From contig CACCQD010000002.1 of assembly GCA_902547925.1 (NCBI GenBank), positions 1 to 64,000 on the forward strand: 64,000 bases of DNA, written 5' to 3'. Positions within the stretch are counted from its first letter, which is position 1. Each line of letters starts with the position of its first letter. The stretch comes from an uncultured SAR116 cluster alpha proteobacterium (GTDB taxonomy: Bacteria > Pseudomonadota > Alphaproteobacteria > Puniceispirillales > Puniceispirillaceae). A program made the translations under genes and the position numbers. Below the pieces are notes generated by a model. That model saw nothing but the letters and a program-made list of their open reading frames with translations, had not been told where the DNA came from and did no database searches. Shown here one piece after another: positions 31,539 through 41,524 of the stretch.

Positions 31539-31557
31539 TTGCATTCATGCGATGCAA
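31539..31557. promoter_or_regulatory. LysR-type operator candidate (T-N11-A dyad)
   Basis: TTGCAT-TCATGCG-ATGCAA, perfect 6-bp arms with 7-bp spacer, in the glnK/lysR intergenic region. Confidence 0.55.
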
Positions 31558-31620
31558 TTTTTGCATATCATGTTCTGTAACTTGTACTATGCATCAAAAA
31601 GGCTCGTTTTAATGCGCTTT

Positions 31621-32547
31621 ATGGCCAATCTAAAGTTCATCGATACCATTTCCCGCGAAGGCTCAATTCGTAAAGCCGCGGACAAACTTGCAATCACCTC
31701 GACGGCGTTGAACCGCAGGATTCTCCAAGTAGAGGACGAAATCGGACAACCCCTGTTCGAGCGTCTGCCCTCAGGTGTCCGACTGAACACCGCGGGCGAA
31801 ATTTTCGTGCAGCACATCAGGTCCCAGATGGCAGACCTTGCGCGCGTTCAATCGCAGATCGCTGACCTCAGTGGAATACGGCGCGGTCACGTGCGGGTTG
31901 CCAGCGGCGCGGATGCGTTGCGCCATTTCCTGCCTGAGGCTGTCGCCGGCTATCGCAAGGAACACTCGGCGGTCACTTTCGAGATGACGCGCTGCTATAG
32001 TGACGCTGCTGAAGCGTCGCTATTGTCACTCGACACTGATATCGCCATGAGTTTTGCGCCAGTGCGGGCCGCACATTTCCATGTTGCCGCCGGCGTGCGC
32101 CAGCAAATTTACTGTCTGATGAACGAAGCGCATCCATTGGCCAGTCGCGATGTCATTCGGCTGCGGGACTGTGTTGGTCACCCTGCCATCATGCCAAACG
32201 TCATGAGCGGCATTCGCCATCTCCTCGACACCGCCTTGATTAAGCGCAGTCTGGAATTAAACACGATTCTGGAATCAGATAGTTTTGAGTTCATGCAGAA
32301 TTACCTCCTGCATGATGAGGCACTGTCATTCCAAATTCCGATTGGCCTTGCTGGCAGCGTTGAGACCACCGTTGATTCAGGCGTTGCCGGCATTGTGGCA
32401 CGCCCTGTTGATACAGCGGACGTTTCCCCCGGAGTCATACATATTGGCTACCTCAAGGGACGGGTGTTGCCGGTGGCTGCGGCAAAATTTCTGGATGACA
32501 TCATCCACCAATTACAACAGCGCTTTCCTGACGAGACTGGTCTTTAG
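31621..32547 (+). CDS. LysR-family transcriptional regulator
   Basis: N-terminal HTH 'MANLKFIDTISREGSIRKAADKLAITSTALNRRILQVEDEIGQPLFERLPSGVRL'; the ORF-track start at 31552 is likely too early. Confidence 0.9.
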   Translation: MANLKFIDTISREGSIRKAADKLAITSTALNRRILQVEDEIGQPLFERLPSGVRLNTAGEIFVQHIRSQMADLARVQSQIADLSGIRRGHVRVASGADALRHFLPEAVAGYRKEHSAVTFEMTRCYSDAAEASLLSLDTDIAMSFAPVRAAHFHVAAGVRQQIYCLMNEAHPLASRDVIRLRDCVGHPAIMPNVMSGIRHLLDTALIKRSLELNTILESDSFEFMQNYLLHDEALSFQIPIGLAGSVETTVDSGVAGIVARPVDTADVSPGVIHIGYLKGRVLPVAAAKFLDDIIHQLQQRFPDETGL

Positions 32548-32627
32548 TATAATACTGGAATACAAAGTTGGCAATTTTTGCCAAGGGGGCGCGCTCCCCC
32601 CTCTGGATTTACTGCCAGCCGGGGGCT

Positions 32628-33305
32628 ATGGTAATGGATATCGTAATCGAGGAAGAAATGACGTCCAATACTCCACTACCTGCCTATCTTGTGCAGCGTT
32701 ACATGGGCTGGAAGGCTACCAAATATGTTGAAAACAAGGTCTGGTTCAAGCATCTCGCCGAGGATGGCCAGCATCCCCGGGCAATGGTTATATCCTGCTG
32801 TGACAGCCGGGTTCACGTGACAGCGATTTTTGGCTCAGACACGGGTGAGTTCTTCATTCATCGCAACATCGCCAATCTGGTGCCGCCCTTCAGCCCCTCG
32901 GGAGATTACCACGGCACATCAGCAGCTGTAGAATATGCCGTCACGACATTGAAGGTTGCGCATATCATTGTCCTTGGCCACTCACACTGTGGTGGCGTTA
33001 ATGGGTGCTACAAAATGTGTTCGGGGGCAGCGCCGGAACTTGAACAGGATTCGAGTTTTGTGGGGCGGTGGATGGACATCCTGCGTCCGGGCTATGACAG
33101 AATCAAAGATATCAAGGGCGAGGAAGAACAATTACGGGCCCTTGAGCGGCAGGGCGTTCTGGTGTCGATGGAAAACCTGATGACCTTCCCCTTCGTGCGT
33201 AACGCGGTAGAAAATGAAACCCTGTCAATCCATGGGCTTTGGAATGATATTGGCGAGGGTGATTTATACTATTGTGATGGTGATGGCTTCACGCCCGTTA
33301 CGTAA
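32628..33305 (+). CDS. Beta-class carbonic anhydrase
   Basis: 'AMVISCCDSRVHVTAIFGSDTGEFFIHRNIANLVPP', 'VLGHSHCGGVNG'. Confidence 0.92.
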   Translation: MVMDIVIEEEMTSNTPLPAYLVQRYMGWKATKYVENKVWFKHLAEDGQHPRAMVISCCDSRVHVTAIFGSDTGEFFIHRNIANLVPPFSPSGDYHGTSAAVEYAVTTLKVAHIIVLGHSHCGGVNGCYKMCSGAAPELEQDSSFVGRWMDILRPGYDRIKDIKGEEEQLRALERQGVLVSMENLMTFPFVRNAVENETLSIHGLWNDIGEGDLYYCDGDGFTPVT

Positions 33306-33349
33306 GAATACGAATCCTGGTTAGATAGAACTGCCGCTTCACCGACAAT

Positions 33350-34150
33350 GTGATTTACCTGGCCTTTCTCACTTTTTTGAGGATATTGATATTCGCTGTG
33401 CTCTCCCGGGTGTATTTCTGCTGGGCGACAATCACCGACCATTCATTGCTGTAATCCACTGGAACCGTATGTTCATGCGAGATATCCCATCCTTACTCAT
33501 CAATGTTCATGGCCAGCTTATCCTCCCAGGAAAGTGACCAGTTCCACGGTCGCAACGATGGGCTGACCCAACCCGCGATATTGGTCAAATTGGCCCGCAA
33601 ATAGAGACTGGCCTCACGCTGTTCATCGCTGTTACGCCCTGTGTCCTTCTCGGCGTTCCTTGAGCTTTCGCTGATAAAATGTTATTCAAGATGAGCCCGA
33701 ACTGACAAGGTTCTGCCCGAAAAAATGTAGATGTAGGGCATGAAGCGGTAGGACTTGCCACTGACCTCGCCATAGTCACGATGCGCCAGCGTTAGGTGCG
33801 CGCCGACCTCATGCTGGCCATCCTTACCAAATCTGTAGCGAAGCCGCGGACCAATTTCAGAAATGTGGTCGCTGTCTTTTGGCCTATCAGGCGCCATGCT
33901 TTCGATCGTCTTGGAATTCAGGCTCGCATATTGAACACGTGAATAGAGGGTAAACTTCGGATGCAGGTCATATTTACCTTACAATGCATGGGATTTCTGG
34001 TCCTGCTCTCCCGTCTCGTTGAACAGATATTCACCGACAAATAGCCGCTGGTAAATTTTGGATCCCGATATTCATCCATCACATCTGCCAGGCAGGGGCA
34101 AACAGATCCAATAATCCTAGCAAGGCACACAGCACTAATTCGCCACATAG
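33350..34150 (-). pseudogene. Decayed outer-membrane beta-barrel-like protein
   Basis: Reading across frames: DEYRDPKFTSGYLSVNI..FNETGEQDQKSHAL.GKYDLHPKFTLYSRVQYASLNSKTIESMAPDRPKDSDHISEIGPRLRYRFGKDGQHEVGAHLTLAHRDYGEVSGKSYRFMPYIYIFSGRTLSVRAHLEYQ...SLYLRANLTNIAGWVSPSLRPWNWSLSWEDKLAMNIDE*; alternating beta pattern, frame changes and stops. Confidence 0.6.
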
Positions 34151-34226
34151 CATCATCCTGTCATGTGGCGTGATGACGCATTGTTTGGTGTGCTAAACAA
34201 TAAATGAATATTAAATTCAGAATTAC

Positions 34227-35411
34227 TTACACATGGCTGCCAGCGACAAAGCCGGACGACCAGGCCCATTGAAAATTATATCCACCGAGATAACCGGTGA
34301 CATCAACAACCTCGCCAATGAAAAACAGTCCAGGCACGGCCTTTGCCTGCATCGTCTTTGACGACAGCTCATCGGTATCAACACCGCCAAGGGTTACCTC
34401 TGCAGTGCGATACCCTTCTGTTCCAGCCGGAAAAACCTGCCAGTTATTCACGGCGTTCCCGAGGCGCAGCAGATCGGCATCAGTCTGATCGGCAAGCCGT
34501 CCACACTTATGAACTGCGGTTATATCCTGGGCAAGGCGGCGCGGCAAATGGCTGGCAAGTAGGGTTGCCGCATTCTGTTTTGGTGCAGAACGTTTTCGCT
34601 CCTTGAGCAGCATTGCCATGTCCGCGTCCGGCACAAGGTCTACATTGATCTCATCACCCGGGCGCCAATATGAGGAAATCTGCAGGATCGAGGGGCCACT
34701 TAATCCTCGATGCGTGAATAGCAGCCCTTCACCAAAACGGGTTTTGTCATACCCTACCTCGGCCTCGACAGACAAACCCGTCAGCGCCTTGCACCGTGCC
34801 AACAACGAATCATCGAACGTCAGCGGCACAAGGCCGGCGCGCTGATCAACCAGCCGCAATCCGAATTGGCGGGCTATATCATAGCCAAATCCGGTCGCAC
34901 CAATCTTCGGAATCGACAGCCCTCCCGTGGCGACGACCAACGACTCGGTTTCAATCTCACCCCGCGATGTGTTTAGGCCAAAACCCCCATTATCAAGACG
35001 ACAAATACTCTTGACGGTCACATTGTTGGCAACCCTGGCAGACACATCGGCACATTCAGCCAGCAGCATGTCAATTACGTCCTGCGCATTGTCGTCACAG
35101 AACAGCTGTCCCAGTTTCTTTTCGTGATAGGCAATGCCGTGTTTTTCAATCAGCGCGATGAAATCATGCTGGCTGAACTGCCGTAATGCGGATTTGCAGA
35201 AATGCGGGTTATTCGAGAGAAATTGAGCAGGACTGGCATGGATGTTGGTAAAGTTGCAGCGACCACCACCAGATATCCGTATTTTTTCTGCAATCCGCCG
35301 GGCATGATCAAGCACCAGCACATTGCGGTGGCGCGCCCCAGCCGTCAGCGCACACATCAGTCCCGCGGCCCCCGCCCCAATCACCACAACATCTCTTTTC
35401 TCAGCAAGCAT
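34227..35411 (-). CDS. NAD(P)/FAD-dependent oxidoreductase (HI0933/BaiN-like flavoprotein)
   Basis: 'DVVVIGAGAAGLMCALTAGARHRNVLVLDHARRIAEKIRISGGGRCNFTN', 'GLFFIGEVVDVTGYLGGYNFQWAWSSGFVAG'. Confidence 0.92.
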   Translation of the reverse strand: MLAEKRDVVVIGAGAAGLMCALTAGARHRNVLVLDHARRIAEKIRISGGGRCNFTNIHASPAQFLSNNPHFCKSALRQFSQHDFIALIEKHGIAYHEKKLGQLFCDDNAQDVIDMLLAECADVSARVANNVTVKSICRLDNGGFGLNTSRGEIETESLVVATGGLSIPKIGATGFGYDIARQFGLRLVDQRAGLVPLTFDDSLLARCKALTGLSVEAEVGYDKTRFGEGLLFTHRGLSGPSILQISSYWRPGDEINVDLVPDADMAMLLKERKRSAPKQNAATLLASHLPRRLAQDITAVHKCGRLADQTDADLLRLGNAVNNWQVFPAGTEGYRTAEVTLGGVDTDELSSKTMQAKAVPGLFFIGEVVDVTGYLGGYNFQWAWSSGFVAGSHV

Positions 35412-35455
35412 CACCACTATCCAAAAGGCGCTAAACTGGCTTAGGCTATACGGCA

Positions 35456-35728
35456 TTGGAGCATAAAGGGCAAAGCCATAAGATGCGTTGGGTGGTTTAC
35501 ATCCTCGAATGTGGGGACAAGAGCCTGTACACAGGCATCACCACCGATCTGTCGGCCCGGCTTGCGGCACATCGGGCAGGCACCGGTGCCAAATACACGC
35601 GAGGGCGCGGCCCGCTTAACTTGGTGTTTCAGGAGCCAGCACCAGACCGCAGTGCGGCAACACGGCGCGAAAGCGAGATCAAGGCGCTTGACGTAACCGC
35701 TAAAAGACGCCTGATCACCATCCGATAG
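35456..35728 (+). CDS. GIY-YIG nuclease family protein
   Basis: 'WVVYILECGDKSLYTGITTDLSARLAAHRAGTGAKYTRGRGPLNLV'. Confidence 0.92.
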   Translation: MEHKGQSHKMRWVVYILECGDKSLYTGITTDLSARLAAHRAGTGAKYTRGRGPLNLVFQEPAPDRSAATRRESEIKALDVTAKRRLITIR

Positions 35729-35774
35729 GCCCTGAGATACCGGTGAAAAGCAGCAACACTGTTGCATCTCAAGG

Positions 35775-35987
35775 ATGGGGAACATAATGAATACGGTATT
35801 GTGGGGTGGTCTGGTATTTCTGCTGGCTGTTGGCGGCATGTTTCTCGCGATGACCAGTATTGACCAGCCGGCCATGCCGGACCACGAGAAACGCCTGCTG
35901 AGTTACATCGTGCTTGCCGGCATCGCAATCCCAGCCATCGTTATTTTCCGCTGGGACAGTGTTACCTACATGGCGAAAGGTCTGTAA
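35775..35987 (+). CDS. Small two-TM hypothetical protein
   Basis: 70 aa with two hydrophobic segments; plausible RBS 'aaggatgggg' upstream. Confidence 0.5.
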   Translation: MGNIMNTVLWGGLVFLLAVGGMFLAMTSIDQPAMPDHEKRLLSYIVLAGIAIPAIVIFRWDSVTYMAKGL

Positions 35988-36012
35988 ATTTTATAATGCT
36001 GTCTGGCAGGTC

Positions 36013-36471
36013 CTAATGGGGCGTGCCGTCCTTGTGAACAAAGCGATATTTACCGGCCCGCTTCTCAGCGCGGAGATCAACATCTGGATAGTGGGCTGTT
36101 TCATCCTCGCTATGAGTGCCAATCTCAAACAACACAACTGGCTCCGCACTTCGGTTCTGAAAACAATGTCCGTTTGCAACACCAGCCTTGAAACCAGCGC
36201 AGTCACCGGCCCTCAGGATTGTTTCTGCATCATCCTCGATCAGCACCACCTCGCCGGCCACGACAATCACAAACTCATCCTGAACCTCATGCCAATGGCG
36301 CAGCGCGGTATGCGCATCAGGCGCAAGCACCACCCGGTTCACGCCGAACTGCGTCAACCCCGCCGCGTCACCAACACGCCGCTGCTCGTAGCCCATGGTC
36401 ACCGAACGGTGCGGCTCGGGATAGACCAGCCGGTCACGCACTGCCGCAGCGTCAATGTCAATCTTTGGCAT
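36013..36471 (-). CDS. Cupin domain protein
   Basis: 'ALRHWHEVQDEFVIVVAGEVVLIEDDAETILRAGDCAGFKAGVANGHCFQNRS'. Confidence 0.85.
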   Translation of the reverse strand: MPKIDIDAAAVRDRLVYPEPHRSVTMGYEQRRVGDAAGLTQFGVNRVVLAPDAHTALRHWHEVQDEFVIVVAGEVVLIEDDAETILRAGDCAGFKAGVANGHCFQNRSAEPVVLFEIGTHSEDETAHYPDVDLRAEKRAGKYRFVHKDGTPH

Positions 36472-36502
36472 AGCTTGCCTTTCTGCTACGAGCCCTACCC
36501 AA

Positions 36503-37642
36503 TCAGGCAGGGATCACCTGGTCAAGTGCGGCCCGAAAATTTGCCACACTGCGCGCGCAATCATGCAGCTTGTCGAGGCCAAACAATCCTATACGAAAGG
36601 TCTTGAAATCAGGCCCCTCGCCACATTCCAACGGCACGCCGGCAGCGATCTGCACACCCTGGGCAGCGAATTTTCTGCCATTCTTGATATCATCATCATC
36701 AGTATAACTGACAACAACACTTGGCGCCTTAAACCCCTCAGCAGCGACAGATTTTACCCCGCGTGCCTCAAGTAAATCGCGTATCGCCGTGCCAAGGGCA
36801 ATCTGTTCATCGCGCACCTTGTCAAAGCCAAAGGCCTCGGTCTCCAGCAGCGCATCACGGAATGTCGCAAGCGCATCAGTGGGCATGGTGGCGTGATAGG
36901 CATGACCACCATTTTCATAAGTTTCCATGATGGTCAGCCATTTTTTTAGATCGCACACATAACTGGCGGCATTGGTCTGGTCAATGCGCTTTCGTGCACG
37001 CTCTGACAGCATCACCAGCCCACTGCAGGGCGACGCACTCCAACCCTTTTGCGGAGCGCTGAGCAAGACGTCGACACCGAGGGCCTGCATATCGACCCAC
37101 ATGGCACCCGACGCGACACAGTCCAGAACAAAAATGCCGCCCACAGTATGTACCGCATCAGCAACCGCGCGGATGTAATCGTCAGGCAACATCATGCCCG
37201 CCGACGTTTCAACATGCGGCGCACAGACAAGGCCCGGCCTGTCCGCATGAATGCGGGCGACAACATCGGCGATTGGCATGGGCGCAAATGGTGACTGGCG
37301 GTTGGCACCACCATCGATCTGGCTTGCGGTAAGCACTGTCGTTCCGGCGGCGATCCTACCCTTCTCCATAATCTCTGACCAGCGAAAGCTGAACCAGCCA
37401 TTGCGAATGATCATCACATGCTCATCATCGCCAAACTGTCGGGCGATGGCCTCCATACCATAAGTTCCGCCGCCGGGAATAACGATCACTGAATGCGCCT
37501 TGTAGGCGCGTTTGAGCGCAGCAGATATATCGGTCATCACGCCCTGAAATCTGCGTGACATCGAATTCAGCGATCGGTCAGTAAAAACAACCGAATATTC
37601 CAGCAATCCATCTGGGTCAAGGTCTTGCAGTAAAGATGGCAT
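36503..37642 (-). CDS. Class V aminotransferase (alanine/serine-glyoxylate type)
   Basis: 379 aa; 'HVETSAGMMLPDDYIRAVADAVHTVGGIFVLDCVASGAM', 'DVLLSAPQKGWSASP' (PLP lysine). Confidence 0.9.
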   Translation of the reverse strand: MPSLLQDLDPDGLLEYSVVFTDRSLNSMSRRFQGVMTDISAALKRAYKAHSVIVIPGGGTYGMEAIARQFGDDEHVMIIRNGWFSFRWSEIMEKGRIAAGTTVLTASQIDGGANRQSPFAPMPIADVVARIHADRPGLVCAPHVETSAGMMLPDDYIRAVADAVHTVGGIFVLDCVASGAMWVDMQALGVDVLLSAPQKGWSASPCSGLVMLSERARKRIDQTNAASYVCDLKKWLTIMETYENGGHAYHATMPTDALATFRDALLETEAFGFDKVRDEQIALGTAIRDLLEARGVKSVAAEGFKAPSVVVSYTDDDDIKNGRKFAAQGVQIAAGVPLECGEGPDFKTFRIGLFGLDKLHDCARSVANFRAALDQVIPA

Positions 37643-37880
37643 AATATACTCCCGGATAATCCGTGTGCGCGACGATACAGTAAATTACATGATATGGGGG
37701 ATTTTTCGGGCAATGCAATTGCCAATTTGCCACGGACTGCAGTTCACCCCTGCCGGCCATCGCGACGGGTCAAACCAGGAGATAAACGAGGTGACTCCCT
37801 GTAAAGGATTTTAGAAACTGTTGACGAAAAAGTAAACATTTTTGGCGCATGCTAGCAACGGTCCGACCTATTTGGGGAGC

Positions 37881-38836
37881 ATGATCATGCGTAAACTATC
37901 TCATCCACTACCCTTCCTGCCACCGCATCTTTTGGTGGGGAACGACTTTTTATTCGCCAGCTATTTTGCAGTTCTCACACCGGCAACGGCATCCGAGAGA
38001 GATCTCAGGCTGGATTGTGAGTTCTCCAAGTTTCGCAATAAAGGCTAAACTGAAAAATTTGCCAGAACATGGATTGCGCCCATGTAAACCCAAATTTTCG
38101 AGGGAAATACTGACGCCTATGATAGTGCCGGCATCTCCTTCCACCGCAACCCGGACAAAATCAGCAAAAAAAACACCAAGTGCATCGAATGGTCATATGA
38201 AGGCCATGCGACCACCGTCAGACAAAAGGATGTCAGATATCGGCAGAAGTTCAACTATTTCTTCACGACAAACAAGGTCACCACAAGGGTCAGATTTCCC
38301 CATTTCAAATATATTGAACATGTCTGGGGCACATGTGAGCAGTACCCGGTCGCCCAGAAAAGACGAAGGATACGAACTCTTTATCTGGCAACGCGGCGCG
38401 GGACGTATCGCCCACAACGTCATACGGTGGCAATGTCCGCTATTGACAAAGCCATCAGCAAGCCAGCGTTTAAATCATACCGGTGGATAAAAGTGACTGG
38501 TCCGGGCTGGGACACAGCGAGGATACAAGCCTGTTTATCCAGCGTCATCTCAATGCCGTGATTATCGAGTCACAAAGTTGGAAATTCAAGCGACTTCATA
38601 ACCGGATCATGAATGGCGAAGTGATTGCTCTCGGGGTTGCAACCCGAGCAACAGACGAGCGACAGAGCCTGAAAAAATCGAAATATCTGTATGAACGTAT
38701 GGGCTATTTCGGGGAATCACATGAGGGCGATATTCGCCGCATTTTCCTGATGAGCAATCCGATTGACGATCTGCGTTTCCAGAATCAAGCGTTTAAGGAA
38801 TTGTCACTTAAAGACCCGGATTCAAATGTCTGGTAG
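37881..38836 (+). pseudogene. Decayed exported-protein gene remnants
   Basis: Signal-like N-terminus 'MRKLSHPLPFLPPHLLVGNDFLFASYFAVLTPATASERDLRLDCEFSKFRNKG*', then an ATG-less open frame from about 38088 (FEGNTDAYDSAGISFHRNPDKISKKNTKCIEWSYEGHATT...NYFFTTNKVTTRVRF...), then ORF 38483-38836 in another frame. Confidence 0.5.
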
Positions 38837-38846
38837 GTGGACCGGC

Positions 38847-39842
38847 TCAGCCAGTGATGGCGCTATCTCTCGAACCACCCCCCATCCCCACACCAAAAAT
38901 CCACCCTTCACTGCGAGCAGCCAGGCTGGCTGCGGCAGGCACCGACCAACAATCGCGATTGCGGACAAAATGACGTAACGCTGCAGCCGAAATGATTGCA
39001 TCAGCCTCATCGGCGTCACTGCCATGAGGCTGAAAATCCTGCGACACCCCCAGGCTATCATAGGCAGCAAGCGCCTTTGACATGAAAATATGATCAGCCG
39101 CCGCATTCCTGGCTGGGTTGAGTCCAGCGGCATGAAAATAGAGGCTTGGAAAAATCTCCACAATAATCATTGCTGGCTTTTTTTCAGCCGGTGTCACGGT
39201 ATCAAAAGGCCAGACGATCAGGTCACCGGCAAGCGCTGTTTTCAGCCGATGCAACAAGCGCATCCCCGACATCGACCCGGTGGCAACATTATCGGCACCA
39301 ATTGCCTTAAAGGTTGGTGAGGGGCTGCGGCCATCGCTACGCGAGGCTTGTTCGGTAATCCTGCGGCGACTGGTAAAGCGCGGCGCCGCGTGATTATGCG
39401 GCGACAGATAATAATCAGCCCATGGCGGCGTAGCAAAAATCCGTCCTCCATATAGATGTGGGTCCGGCGCACAGACGTGATCAATCATCCGCCACAAAGC
39501 GAAGGGAGTTTCCGGTTGCACCGCTGGCGGCAGACCGGGGTAGTAAACACCCTCATCGATAAAAGGATGGGCAAAGGCGAAATCAATCCCGACAAGAACC
39601 GGGCCATCATCACTTCGGCGAAAACTTTTTGTCAGCGCCACAGTGCCGCGGGCCAGAGCCAGCAACCAGTCAAAAACGGCCTCGCGCCCCCATTTTGACC
39701 CCATCTTCTCAGACGATGGAAAGTCAATCCGCTGTGGTGTCATATTGCCCGGCATTGCGGCGGCAATCTGGATGCCCTGTTGGCGCGGTCCCTTTGCCCC
39801 CGACCAGTCAATGCCGATAAAAGCTGAGGGGGTGATTGTCAT
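38847..39842 (-). CDS. Hypothetical protein, DUF429-like (possible RNase H-like fold)
   Basis: 331 aa; N-terminal 'FIGIDWSGAKGPRQQGIQIA', later 'LVGIDFAFAHPF', C-terminal 'SDADEADAIISAAALRHF' acidic motif. Confidence 0.6.
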   Translation of the reverse strand: MTITPSAFIGIDWSGAKGPRQQGIQIAAAMPGNMTPQRIDFPSSEKMGSKWGREAVFDWLLALARGTVALTKSFRRSDDGPVLVGIDFAFAHPFIDEGVYYPGLPPAVQPETPFALWRMIDHVCAPDPHLYGGRIFATPPWADYYLSPHNHAAPRFTSRRRITEQASRSDGRSPSPTFKAIGADNVATGSMSGMRLLHRLKTALAGDLIVWPFDTVTPAEKKPAMIIVEIFPSLYFHAAGLNPARNAAADHIFMSKALAAYDSLGVSQDFQPHGSDADEADAIISAAALRHFVRNRDCWSVPAAASLAARSEGWIFGVGMGGGSRDSAITG

Positions 39843-41398
39843 CCGGCGTCTGGCGTATCGGTCATGATTTTGGCAAGCAGATCAGCCGCTGTCGCGCTCA
39901 AATCGTTCGCCGAGCTCTCACCGGCAAGCACTGCGGAGAAGCGCAGCGCCATGACTTTGCCGAGCTCAACACCCCACTGGTCAAAACTGTTCACATCCCA
40001 AATGAAACCGCTGACAACCGTCACATGTTCATAGAGCGCAAGCAGTTGACCAAGCACATGCGGCGTTGTCACGGGCCAGCTAATCAGGCTGGACGGCCTG
40101 CCGCCGGCGAAGTGCCGATGCGGCTCCTCGGTGTTGGGGCTGCCAATGGCGAGAGCTTCCGCCTGCGCAAGCGCATTCGCTACCAGAATTTTGTGACTTT
40201 GCGCCCAATCTCCGGCAAGCCTGATACCGGCTGGTGACAACGGTACCATGATGTCGAGGGGTACGACGTCACTACCCTGATGGAGTGCCTGAAAAAAGGA
40301 GTGCTGGCAACCGGTGCCGGCAGCGCCCCAGATCACTGGTGTCGTTGCACTATCCAGCGGAGTGCCATCCCGCCTCACCGACTTGCCATTTGACTCCATC
40401 TCCAACTGCTGCGCCCAGGCTGGCACCAAGGCAAGGCGCTGGTTATAGGGCATGATACCATGCGTTGGATAACCCAGAAAATTGCGATTCCAGACCCGCA
40501 GCAACCCCATTATCACCGCAAGATTTTGTGCCAGCGGCGCGTTTTTGAAATAGTCATCCATAAGAGCCGCACCGGCCAGCATGGAAGCAAAATTTTCCGG
40601 CCCGACATCAATCATCACCGGCAAGCCAACCGCGGACCAGAGCGAGTAGCGGCCACCAACACCCTCGTCAAAATCAAATATCTGCGCCGCCAGAATACCC
40701 CATTCTGCCGCTTTTTCGGGCGCGGCTGTTACCCCGGCAAGCGAGTCCTCCTGGTTGCCTGCGGTCGCAAGCCAGTCCCGCGCCAGACCGGCATTGCGCA
40801 TGGTCTCGGCAGTGGTGAAGGTTTTTGATGTCACGATCACCAGAGTAGTCGCCGGATCACATTGCAGCAGAACATCATGCAGATGGCTTGGATCGACATT
40901 CGAAACATAATGTAGTTTTGGGCCATCACCGTGATTTGCCAAAGCCGCGCTGACCATCGCCGGGCCAAGGTCAGAACCACCAATCCCGATATTGATGACG
41001 GAGGTGACCTTTGATGAGCGCACCTCATCGGCGAAGGTTGCGAGCCTTGCAAAAGCTGGGTCCTCACGGGTGTCAGCAGACCGCTGCATCATATGGAGAA
41101 CAGGTCTATCCTCGCTGATATTGACCCGTTCACCAGAAAATAGAGCCGCAATCTTCTCGGAAAGATGCGCCTGTGTGGCCAATGTGATGAGCTGTGCCAT
41201 CACCGCTTGGTCAATGCGCTGGCGCGAGGCATCCAGCGTCAGGTCACCCACCCGATAGACCAGCGAACGCGATCTGACAGGGTCTGCTAGCAGGGCGGCC
41301 AGACTGGCCTGCTCCAACGTTCTGGCGGCGGACATCAGTTCGGCATAGGCTGGCAATGCAGTGAGCATCGGATAATCTCCATCGCGGCAAGGTGGCAA
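39839..41398 (-). CDS. pgi: Glucose-6-phosphate isomerase
   Basis: 519 aa; 'VINIGIGGSDLGPAM', 'SKTFTTAETMRNA', 'GRYSLWSAVGLP', 'FDQWGVELGK'. Confidence 0.95.
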   Translation of the reverse strand: MPPCRDGDYPMLTALPAYAELMSAARTLEQASLAALLADPVRSRSLVYRVGDLTLDASRQRIDQAVMAQLITLATQAHLSEKIAALFSGERVNISEDRPVLHMMQRSADTREDPAFARLATFADEVRSSKVTSVINIGIGGSDLGPAMVSAALANHGDGPKLHYVSNVDPSHLHDVLLQCDPATTLVIVTSKTFTTAETMRNAGLARDWLATAGNQEDSLAGVTAAPEKAAEWGILAAQIFDFDEGVGGRYSLWSAVGLPVMIDVGPENFASMLAGAALMDDYFKNAPLAQNLAVIMGLLRVWNRNFLGYPTHGIMPYNQRLALVPAWAQQLEMESNGKSVRRDGTPLDSATTPVIWGAAGTGCQHSFFQALHQGSDVVPLDIMVPLSPAGIRLAGDWAQSHKILVANALAQAEALAIGSPNTEEPHRHFAGGRPSSLISWPVTTPHVLGQLLALYEHVTVVSGFIWDVNSFDQWGVELGKVMALRFSAVLAGESSANDLSATAADLLAKIMTDTPDAG

Positions 41399-41524
41399 CG
41401 ATTAATTGGCAAAAGATCAGTAGCATGAGCTGGTAACACCCCACATCGACCACAATATAAGCTTTGTTGAACGGCCCCGGCTAGGCAGAAGCTGAAAAAA
41501 AACTGACACAGGACCAAGAACGAC

